From an uncultured Marmoricola sp. (lineage in GTDB: Bacteria > Actinomycetota > Actinomycetes > Propionibacteriales > Nocardioidaceae), in NCBI RefSeq assembly GCF_943913695.1, contig NZ_CALTZE010000169.1, forward strand, positions 1-6,270: 6,270 nucleotides of DNA. Reading direction: 5' to 3'. Numbering within the stretch: position 1 is the first letter of the stretch; each line of letters begins with the position of its first letter. The notes under the pieces are model-generated. The model was not told the DNA's origin and did not search any database. It worked only from the letters and a program-made list of their open reading frames with translations. Shown piece after piece: positions 1-4,822 of this stretch. Both the position numbers and the translations under genes were made by a program.

Positions 1-262
1 CCGAGGGGCCGCCGGGGCGCCCGACGATGGGACCGAGGCGGTCGGCGGGCAGGCCGACGTCCTCACGGGTGAGCTCGAGGTCGCGCAGGTCGAGGCGGGC
101 CTGCCCGGACTCCAGGATCCGGTCGATGCCGTCACGGTCGAGTCGGGTCTCGCTCACGGTGGGGTCGCCTCCTGGGTCGGGGTCGGGGCTCTCGCTGCTC
201 GTGCACCCCGCGGCGGCCAGCACGAGGGCTGCGGCCGCGACGCGCCACGTCGTACGCCTCAT
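1..262 (-). CDS. Putative lipoprotein, 3' end beyond window edge
   Basis: The first 87 residues of a secreted lipoprotein are visible; the gene runs off the left edge with no stop. The N-terminus is a short lipoprotein signal peptide: basic residues (MRRTTWR), a hydrophobic Ala/Val/Leu stretch, and a lipobox-like AAAGC with Cys20 as the predicted acylation site. The -3 residue is Ala rather than the preferred Leu, so the lipobox is slightly atypical. After Cys20 comes a Ser/Asp/Pro-rich linker (about residues 21-35), then an acidic region containing two short leucine/aspartate-rich segments. The start ATG overlaps the stop of the upstream gene (ATGA, 4 bp), and there is no strong Shine-Dalgarno, so translational coupling is likely. 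I cannot assign a domain from the visible part. As third gene after an EspC-like and a WXG100-like protein, it may be a surface-anchored partner of that pair; this is inference. Confidence 0.75.
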   Translation of the reverse strand, partial: MRRTTWRVAAAALVLAAAGCTSSESPDPDPGGDPTVSETRLDRDGIDRILESGQARLDLRDLELTREDVGLPADRLGPIVGRPGGPS

Positions 263-1950
263 GGGCGGTACTGCCAGTCGGTGGCGAGGTCGTGCAGGAT
301 GTCCGGCGCCCGCTCGAGCAGCCGGTAGTCGTCGACGCGGTCGTCGAAGTCGCTGCCGACGAGGTCGCGCAGCCGGTCGGGGTCGTTGGCCAGGAGGTCC
401 TGGTAGGCCGGGAGCGTGTCCTGGGTGATGAGGTCCCACCGGTCGTTGCGGTCGGCGATGTTGCCGTCGGGCAGCGGGGTGACGACGTCGCCGAAGTCGG
501 CTTGTGGGAGCGGGATCGGCCCGAGGCTGCCGGGCGTTTCGAGATCGATCGTGGCGGGGAAGACGTCGGCATACCCCTGGGCCCCCGGGATCGACGGCGC
601 CCCCACGAGGGTCGTCATCCAGGTCATCGCCTCGCCCGTGCCCGGACGGTCGCGCATCGCGTCGTAGTCGTCGGCGATGATGTCGAACTGCTCGCGGTAG
701 AGCAGCGCCTCGTTGCCCGCCTGCACCCGGTCGGCGTCGCCGCTGGCGATGTCGTGCCACGCGTCGCCCGTGCGGGTGTCCATCAGGCCGGCGGCCTCCA
801 TCCGGTCGGTCTCGTCGGTGCCGCCGAGCAGGTAGGCCTCGTGCATCGAGGCCTGGTCGAAGAAGATCTCCTGCTGCATCGAGAGCAGCGTCTCCTCGTA
901 GTAGGCGATCTCGGAGTCGGGCAGGTCACGCAACGCCTCGAGCATCTCGCGCGCGTCGTCGTCCCACGAGCCCGGGGCGTTGGGGATCGAGGGCAGCGCG
1001 CTGTCGATCCCCTGCGCGAGGTCGCGGAACATGTCGAGGTCGTAGAACCCCGCCGCGAAGCTCGGCCCGATCAGGTTGGCCATGCCCGCCCACTGCAGCT
1101 CGGGGTGGTCGAGGAAGAGCCCGCCGTAGTAGTCGTAGACCGACGTGATGGTGTCGCTGTTGGCCGACGCCCCGGCCGAGGGGTCCCACGAGTCGCCGTC
1201 GATGCCCGCGGCCTCGAGCGCCTCGTCCTGCCAGTACTGCTCGAGGAAGTCGCGGTACGCCGGGTCGCTCGCCGCCAGCTGCCCGCGGTCGACCGCACCG
1301 TCGAGGAGGTCCTTGGCGGCGTCGGGGTGGTCCTCCATCCACCGCTGGAAGTCGGGCGAGGACAGCAGCTGGTCGACCTGCTGCTGGTCCATGCCCTCGG
1401 TGGTCGAGGGTGGGGTGTACTCCAGGCCCGCGTCGACGTCGGCGGAGGTCGCCCGCAGCTCGTCGAGCGCGCTGTCGATGTCGTGCGCGACCTGTGCGTC
1501 CTCCGTCGACAGGGTGCTCAGCGCCGCGCTGATCGCCTCGGCGTGGGCGTCGAGCTCGGCCTGCCGCTCGTCGACCTCGTCCTGAGGCACGGTCCGGGTG
1601 TCGGTGACCATCCAGTCGTCGGCGACGCGGAAGCCGTCGCCCACCGCCGCGTCGACCTTGCCGAGCAGCGTGTCGCGCGCCGACTGCAGGCGCGGTACGC
1701 CGTCACGGAGCGCCTGCTCGACGTCCTCCAGGCAGGCGAGCACCCGGCGCCCGAACCGCACCTCGATGCGGACCCGGCTCTCGGCTGCCCTGGCGGCCTC
1801 GCCCTCCCACTCCCCCACGAGCTCCTCGAGGCTCCGCTCGGTACGCCGCAGCTCGTCGTCGAGCCGCTCCGCGCGGCGACCGACCGCGTCGGCCGCGGTG
1901 GTGAGCGTGGCCGGGCGCCAGCGACGTACGGACGACAGCGTGTGGCTCAT
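259..1950 (-). CDS. Large WXG100-like, type VII secretion-associated protein of unknown function
   Basis: A 563-residue, strongly acidic, predominantly helical soluble protein that I cannot assign to a characterised family. There is no Sec signal peptide or membrane segment. Residues about 15-110 form a heptad-rich helical region that includes W48-E-G50 followed by an Ala-rich helix, resembling the helix-WxG-helix hairpin of WXG100/EspC-type secreted proteins. Another helical, likely coiled-coil stretch covers about 125-175, ending in a Pro/Thr linker. The rest is an alpha-helical domain rich in Tyr, Trp and Asp, with a notable segment HPELQWAGMANLIGP followed by aromatic-rich helices. It begins 18 bp after the EspC-like gene, with only a weak GGTGG-type Shine-Dalgarno, and overlaps the lipoprotein gene by 4 bp, so the three are probably co-transcribed. 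In actinobacteria an EspC-like gene next to a long WXG-type protein is typical of type VII secretion substrates or chaperoned effectors; the role here is inferred. No nuclease, protease or toxin motif was recognised at the C-terminus. Confidence 0.8.
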   Translation of the reverse strand: MSHTLSSVRRWRPATLTTAADAVGRRAERLDDELRRTERSLEELVGEWEGEAARAAESRVRIEVRFGRRVLACLEDVEQALRDGVPRLQSARDTLLGKVDAAVGDGFRVADDWMVTDTRTVPQDEVDERQAELDAHAEAISAALSTLSTEDAQVAHDIDSALDELRATSADVDAGLEYTPPSTTEGMDQQQVDQLLSSPDFQRWMEDHPDAAKDLLDGAVDRGQLAASDPAYRDFLEQYWQDEALEAAGIDGDSWDPSAGASANSDTITSVYDYYGGLFLDHPELQWAGMANLIGPSFAAGFYDLDMFRDLAQGIDSALPSIPNAPGSWDDDAREMLEALRDLPDSEIAYYEETLLSMQQEIFFDQASMHEAYLLGGTDETDRMEAAGLMDTRTGDAWHDIASGDADRVQAGNEALLYREQFDIIADDYDAMRDRPGTGEAMTWMTTLVGAPSIPGAQGYADVFPATIDLETPGSLGPIPLPQADFGDVVTPLPDGNIADRNDRWDLITQDTLPAYQDLLANDPDRLRDLVGSDFDDRVDDYRLLERAPDILHDLATDWQYRP

Positions 1951-1968
1951 CGCCGGATCACCACCAGA

Positions 1969-2265
1969 TCACCGGCTCATCGCGTCGAAGCCCGCGACGA
2001 TCTCGGCCTCCGTCGCGTCGTAGTCATCCTGCGTGCCGTCGGCGACGTCGGCCATCTCGCGCAGCCGCCCCGCCAGCACCTCCATCGCCGCGTCGACGTC
2101 GGCCCCGACGGTCGCGACGGACTCCGCGGTGCGCGTCGACGGCAGGTCGCCCGACACGCCCGAGCCCACCGACGTTGCGTCGATGCGCGACAGCGCGTCG
2201 GCCGCGTCGCGGCACTCCCCCGCGAAGGAGCGCAGCCGTCCCGGCGGCACCTGCATCCCCGACAT
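1969..2265 (-). CDS. EspC-like type VII secretion-associated small protein
   Basis: A 98-residue protein of the size and layout of the EspC family (formerly DUF2580), small helical-hairpin proteins exported by or associated with ESX/type VII systems. The N-terminal motif VPPGRLRSFAGECRDAADAL matches the pattern of mycobacterial EspC (V-x-P-x-x-L-x-x-x-A, then D-x-A). A Gly/Ser/Pro turn follows at about 33-43, then a second helix. Near the C-terminus Y82-D-A-T-E86 fits the YxxxD/E type VII export signal, in the same position as YSEAD in EspC. It is first in the minus-strand operon. The ATG at 2265 gives the full family N-terminus, but the Shine-Dalgarno before it is poor; an ATG three codons in (2256) is an alternative. 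It likely forms a pair with the 563-residue neighbour. Family membership is fairly secure; that it is exported is inference, since no ESX machinery genes lie in the window. Confidence 0.82.
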   Translation of the reverse strand: MSGMQVPPGRLRSFAGECRDAADALSRIDATSVGSGVSGDLPSTRTAESVATVGADVDAAMEVLAGRLREMADVADGTQDDYDATEAEIVAGFDAMSR

Positions 2266-2323
2266 GCACCGAGGGTCTCAGATGGATCTCGGGACGGTGC
2301 ACGAACCCGCCGACGGCGAGGGC

Positions 2324-2329
2324 TATGCT
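2324..2329 (+). promoter_or_regulatory. Candidate -10 element for the riboswitch/methyltransferase transcript
   Basis: TATGCT fits the actinobacterial TAnnnT -10 pattern and would place the transcription start near 2336, right where the 5' strand of the riboswitch P1 stem begins (2334). No convincing -35 hexamer lies 16-18 bp upstream (about 2300-2307). The hexamer sits inside a 6-bp dyad, GGCGAG (2315-2320) and CTCGCC (2328-2333), which could be an operator or chance in GC-rich DNA. The rest of the divergent region (2266-2323) shows a further inverted repeat, TGCACCG (2265-2271) and CGGTGCA (2295-2301). I could not find a good -10 for the minus-strand EspC-like operon. Confidence 0.45.
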
Positions 2330-2333
2330 CGCC

Positions 2334-2520
2334 ACGCGAGGCAGGACCGGGAAGTCGGTGCAAGACCGACGCGGTCCTCGCCACTGTGACCGGGGAGCTC
2401 GTCCCCGACCACGCCACTGGGTCCTCGGACCTGGGAAGGCTGGGGGCGAGCGCACGACCCGGGAGCCAGGAGACCGCCTGCCTCGTGTGCCAAGCCGATT
2501 CCACGAGAGATGGAGTGGCC
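2334..2520 (+). promoter_or_regulatory. Cobalamin (B12) riboswitch aptamer with P13
   Basis: Directly visible parts of a class I cobalamin aptamer, in order: P1 5' strand 2334-2345, pairing with 2477-2488 over 12 bp (one G-U); GGGAAG entering P4; P4 hairpin GTCGGT (2354-2359)/ACCGAC (2365-2370) with the conserved GGTGCAAG core; the L5 region around 2374-2382; the conserved CCACTGTGACCGGG segment (2381-2394); a variable P6-type arm with TGGGAAGGCTGGG (about 2433-2446); and the B12 box AGCCAGGAGACC (2464-2475). Downstream, P13 is a hairpin from 2494 to 2519 (9 bp, one bulged G at 2497) with loop CGAGAGA (2504-2510). Four loop bases, CGAG (2504-2507), are complementary to CTCG in L5 (2377-2380), matching the L5-L13 kissing contact known for this class. 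Known function: binds adenosyl- or methyl-type cobalamin and represses the downstream gene. It lies 140 nt before the methyltransferase start. Confidence 0.95.
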
Positions 2521-2627
2521 GTGTCTCCTGACCCGTGCCTGCCCGCCAGGGCGAGCCTCGGCGTACGCCGACGGGCCCGACGCCACGACGACCCCGCCCT
2601 CGTGCCCCTCCCGACAGGAGCACGACC
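2521..2627 (+). promoter_or_regulatory. Riboswitch expression platform controlling translation start
   Basis: This leader segment joins the aptamer to the methyltransferase start. GTCTCCTG at 2523-2530 is perfectly complementary to CAGGAGAC inside the B12 box (2467-2474). Its CTCCTG part (2525-2530) is also perfectly complementary to CAGGAG (2615-2620), which contains the Shine-Dalgarno AGGAG. That second pairing extends to 2521-2530 with 2615-2623 if T2524 is bulged. These exclusive pairings fit an anti-sequestor/sequestor switch: with B12 bound the box is locked in the aptamer and the strand is free to mask the ribosome site. Between them a perfect palindrome TCGGCGTACGCCGA (2558-2571), framed by GCCCG (2541-2545)/CGGGC (2572-2576), could bring the two strands together. 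There is no T-tract, so transcription termination is unlikely here. Confidence 0.7.
2616..2620 (+). promoter_or_regulatory. Ribosome binding site of the methyltransferase
   Basis: AGGAG lies 7 nt before the ATG at 2628, ideal spacing, and fixes that start over an in-frame GTG at 2535. That GTG would add 31 Arg/Pro-rich residues unlike anything in the family. The site is the predicted target of the sequestering strand 2525-2530. Confidence 0.85.
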
Positions 2628-3701
2628 ATGCCTGACCTGCCTGACCAGACCGACCTGACCCAGCAGACCTTCGCCGAGCGGCTCGACGCCGGACCGGTGA
2701 TCTGCGCCGAGGGTTTCCTCTTCGAGCTCGAGCGCCGCGGCTACCTCACCGCCGGCGAGTTCGTGCCCGAGGTCGCCCTGGAGTTCCCCGAGGCGCTGCG
2801 CGCGCTGCACGTCGACTTCCAGCGCGCCGGCTCCGACGTCGTCGAGGCCTTCACCTACAACGGCCACCGCGAGAAGATGCGCGTGATCGGCAAGGAGGAC
2901 CTCCTCGAGCCGCTCAACCGCGCCGCACTGCAGATCGCCCGCAGCGTCGCCGACGCGCAGCCGGGCAACCTGATGGCCGGCAACATCTCCAACAGCAACA
3001 TCTGGGACCCGTCCGACCCCGCGAGCCAGGCCGAGGTCCGCTCGATGTTCGAGGAGATGGTCGGCTGGGCCGTCGACGAGGGCGCCGACCTGGTCATAGG
3101 CGAGACCTTCTACTACGCCGGCGAGGCGCTCGCCGCCCTCGAGATTGCCAAGGCCAGCGGCCTGCCGGTCGTGCTCACCATCGCCCCCATGGCCGGCGAG
3201 GAGATGCGCGACGGCGTCGGCATCGTGGAGACCTGCCAGCGCCTGGAGCAGGCCGGCGCCGACGTCGTCGGCATGAACTGCTTCCGCGGCCCCGACACGA
3301 TGCTGCCCTGGCTGCTCCAGATCCGTGAGGCCGTCAGCTGCCACGTCGGTGCGCTGCCGATCCCCTACCGCACCACCGAGGCCGAGCCGACCTTCTTCAA
3401 CCTCTCCGACGACCGCGCCACCGTGCCCTCGCCCCACGGGCGCACCTTCCCGACCGCGCTCGACCCGCTCTACGCCAACCGCTACGAGGTCGGCGCGTTC
3501 GCGCAGGCGGCGTACGACGCGGGCGTGCACTACCTCGGCGTCTGCTGCGGCGCCTCACCCATGCTGGTGCGGCAGGTCGCCGAGGCGGTCGGGCTGACGA
3601 CCGAGGCCAGCCGCTTCTCCGAGCGGATGGAGAACCATTTCATGTACGGCAGCAACGAGCGGCTGCCCGAGCACATCCGGGCGCTGGGCGACCGGGCGTG
3701 A
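2628..3701 (+). CDS. BHMT-like homocysteine S-methyltransferase (B12-independent type methionine synthase)
   Basis: A 357-residue single-domain homocysteine S-methyltransferase (TIM barrel) that transfers a methyl group to homocysteine to make methionine in the cytoplasm. It resembles betaine-homocysteine methyltransferase more than the short YitJ/MetH-type domains. Examples are FLFELERRGYLTAG and PEALRALHVDFQRAGSDVVEAFTYN near the N-terminus, and YEVGAFAQAAYDAGVHYLG before the last zinc motif. The zinc triad is complete: Cys218 in GMNCFRGP, and Cys306-Cys307 in GVCCG, corresponding to human BHMT Cys217, Cys299 and Cys300. Glu159 (VIGETF) matches the homocysteine-binding Glu159. By my memory-based alignment, the betaine-cage residues Trp44, Tyr77 and Tyr160 correspond to Phe45, Asn78 and Thr160, so betaine may not be the donor. 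There is no corrinoid-binding or folate-binding domain. A B12 riboswitch precedes it, implying use when B12 is scarce. It is coupled to the next gene by a GTGA overlap. Confidence 0.9.
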   Translation: MPDLPDQTDLTQQTFAERLDAGPVICAEGFLFELERRGYLTAGEFVPEVALEFPEALRALHVDFQRAGSDVVEAFTYNGHREKMRVIGKEDLLEPLNRAALQIARSVADAQPGNLMAGNISNSNIWDPSDPASQAEVRSMFEEMVGWAVDEGADLVIGETFYYAGEALAALEIAKASGLPVVLTIAPMAGEEMRDGVGIVETCQRLEQAGADVVGMNCFRGPDTMLPWLLQIREAVSCHVGALPIPYRTTEAEPTFFNLSDDRATVPSPHGRTFPTALDPLYANRYEVGAFAQAAYDAGVHYLGVCCGASPMLVRQVAEAVGLTTEASRFSERMENHFMYGSNERLPEHIRALGDRA

Positions 3702-4036
3702 GCCCTTCGCAGCGCGCGGGCGGTCTCGGCGACTCCTGGGTGGTGCACGGGATGGGCAGCCCCGGCCAGGCGACCATCGAGCACGCGGAGCTGGCGTGCG
3801 ACCCGGCGTACGCCGCCTTCATGACGGCCCGGCTGACCGAGGAGCTCGCGCGGCCCCTCGGCCACGGCGCCCGCCAAGCGTTGCGGGAGGTGCTGCATGA
3901 GCTCGACGGAGGGCGGCTGCCCGACGACGTCACGCTCCACCTGCTCGCGACGGCGTACGCCGCCCACCCCGACTTCCGCCCGCAGTGGCGCTCCCCCGAC
4001 CTGCTGCTCGCGGAGCCCTCGCACGGGAGGCGGTGA
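3698..4036 (+). CDS. Small protein of unknown function coupled to the methyltransferase
   Basis: A 112-residue soluble protein starting at GTG, which overlaps the methyltransferase stop (GTGA). It has no useful Shine-Dalgarno of its own, so it is probably translated by reinitiation and shares the B12 control of its partner. It has no signal peptide or membrane helix. Layout: a short Gly-rich N-terminus (GDSWVVHGMGSPGQ), two helices (about 35-70, AFMTARLTEELARP then ARQALREVLHELDGG), then LLATAYAAHPDFRPQWR near residues 83-99. That last motif resembles the C-terminal L-A-x-x-Y-A-x-HPDY-x-x-xW pattern I recall from small actinobacterial proteins such as DUF6221; the similarity is from memory and may not mean homology. 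It has a single cysteine and no obvious catalytic motif. Possible roles are a stabilising or specificity subunit for the methyltransferase. The opposite-strand reading here is judged an antisense shadow. Confidence 0.7.
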   Translation: MSPSQRAGGLGDSWVVHGMGSPGQATIEHAELACDPAYAAFMTARLTEELARPLGHGARQALREVLHELDGGRLPDDVTLHLLATAYAAHPDFRPQWRSPDLLLAEPSHGRR

Positions 4037-4038
4037 GT

Positions 4039-4053
4039 GCGGGCTCAGCCCGC
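4039..4053. terminator. Hairpin between convergent genes, possible bidirectional terminator
   Basis: GCGGGC (4039-4044) and GCCCGC (4048-4053) form a perfect 6-bp stem with a TCA loop. It lies just past the small protein's stop (4036) and overlaps the last codons of the minus-strand membrane protein; the loop is that gene's stop codon. There is no T-tract on either side, so an intrinsic terminator of the classical type is not supported. U-poor hairpins are common between convergent genes in actinobacteria. Confidence 0.4.
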
Positions 4054-4764
4054 TACGTGGAAGGCGTCGTCGTGGACTCGCCGCACCGCGCGCTCGTCGG
4101 CGAGCTCGCGGCGATCGCCCGACCGGGCCAGGTAGTGACCGACCAGCCCGGCCACCCGGCCCGGCTCCGAGCGCAGCTCGCGCTCCGGCAGCGGCACGGA
4201 GGACCCGCCGTGGCCGAGCAGCGCCAGGGGTGAGGTCGAGACCGCGGTCAGGTCGCTCCACACGAAGCGCTCGCGGCCCCCGGGACCGCTGACCACGACC
4301 CCGTCGACATAGAGCCACACCGACGCCGTGCGCCGACGCCCGGCGACCACCGCCACCACCCGCCAGAAGGCCACGAGCGCGAGGACCGCCAGCACGACGA
4401 CAGGCAGCGCCTCCAGGGTGCCTGTGGACGCACCCGCCGCCTGCGCGATCACCGCGCCCACGAGGGCGAGCAGCAGCACGGCGGCGGCGACCACGTCGAG
4501 GACGCGCGGGACCGCGCTGCCCACCACCTCGAGCCCGCCGTCACGGCTGCGCACCCGCAGCCTGCCGGTGCGCGAGCGCAGCCGCAGCACCGTGGTGAGC
4601 GACCAGACGGTCAGCAGCAGCCCGAGCGCCGCCAGCAGCCAGGCCCACCCGGGGTGGGCTCCGTGTGTCGACACGGCGAGCCCGAGGAGCGCCAGGCCGG
4701 CCACGGTGCCTGCCGCCAGACCCGCGGCGCGCACCTGCGGGTCGAACGCCGGTCGGTCGCTCAC
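4045..4764 (-). CDS. Membrane protein with four helices and a PH-like C-terminal domain
   Basis: A 239-residue integral membrane protein of unknown function. Four hydrophobic segments are visible at about residues 13-32, 40-60, 89-110 and 118-141. Arg-rich stretches follow helix 2 (RLRSRTGRLRVRSR) and helix 4 (GRRRT), placing these on the cytoplasmic side by the positive-inside rule. The C-terminal 95 residues look like the bacterial PH-like domain often found in such proteins: VWLYVDGVVVSGP, then RFVWSDLTAVS, a VPLPE strand, and a final helix AGLVGHYLAR. The start is a GTG at 4764; the longer reading from 4875 would add 37 polar residues and run into the divergent monooxygenase gene. A TACGAT -10 element six bases upstream of the GTG supports a leaderless transcript from this point. 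It converges on the methyltransferase operon with an 8-bp gap and no evident functional link to it. Confidence 0.8.
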   Translation of the reverse strand: MSDRPAFDPQVRAAGLAAGTVAGLALLGLAVSTHGAHPGWAWLLAALGLLLTVWSLTTVLRLRSRTGRLRVRSRDGGLEVVGSAVPRVLDVVAAAVLLLALVGAVIAQAAGASTGTLEALPVVVLAVLALVAFWRVVAVVAGRRRTASVWLYVDGVVVSGPGGRERFVWSDLTAVSTSPLALLGHGGSSVPLPERELRSEPGRVAGLVGHYLARSGDRRELADERAVRRVHDDAFHVAG

Positions 4765-4770
4765 CGGCGC

Positions 4771-4776
4771 ATCGTA
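4771..4776 (-). promoter_or_regulatory. Candidate -10 element giving a leaderless transcript
   Basis: Read on the minus strand this is TACGAT, a good TAnnnT -10, followed by six bases and then the GTG start at 4764. Transcription would begin at or within a base of the start codon, which is common in actinobacteria and explains the absence of a usable Shine-Dalgarno. No clear -35 is seen. Confidence 0.5.
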
Positions 4777-4803
4777 GGCACTCCAGCGTGCGTGACCCGA
4801 CCA

Positions 4804-4819
4804 CCCGTGGGCACGGGAG
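4804..4819 (+). promoter_or_regulatory. Inverted repeat overlapping the ribosome binding site of the monooxygenase
   Basis: CCCGTGGGCACGGG (4804-4817) is a 6-bp dyad with a 2-bp centre. The GGGAG Shine-Dalgarno (4815-4819) of the monooxygenase shares its right arm and sits only 3 nt from the ATG at 4823. As RNA, CCCGT/ACGGG with a 4-nt loop would bury the GGG of the ribosome site; as DNA it could be a small operator in the 58-bp divergent region. Either role is inference, and such dyads also arise by chance at this GC content. Confidence 0.35.
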
Positions 4820-4822
4820 CGC

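Noticed and set aside
2535..2627. N-terminal extension of the methyltransferase from an in-frame GTG
   Set aside because: It would add 31 Arg/Pro-rich residues encoded by the riboswitch platform, while the ATG at 2628 has an ideal AGGAG and begins where the family begins.
2521..2627. Intrinsic terminator as the riboswitch output
   Set aside because: No stable hairpin followed by a T-run is present; complementarity to the Shine-Dalgarno supports translational control instead.
292..2658. A 788-residue plus-strand open frame running antisense to the whole EspC-like/WXG-like operon and through the riboswitch
   Set aside because: Composition is Val/Arg/Gly-rich with no domain signal, it crosses an RNA element, and the minus-strand genes have clear family features. 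Long antisense frames are expected at this GC content.
1977..3530. A 517-residue minus-strand open frame antisense to the methyltransferase
   Set aside because: It is the shadow of the methyltransferase codons joined through the riboswitch into another frame of the EspC-like gene; no motif is recognisable.
3530..4318. A 262-residue minus-strand frame covering the small coupled gene
   Set aside because: Arg/Pro/Ala-rich with no domain. It overlaps the end of the methyltransferase, the small gene and the membrane-protein gene, whereas the plus-strand small gene has the coupled start and ordinary residue composition.
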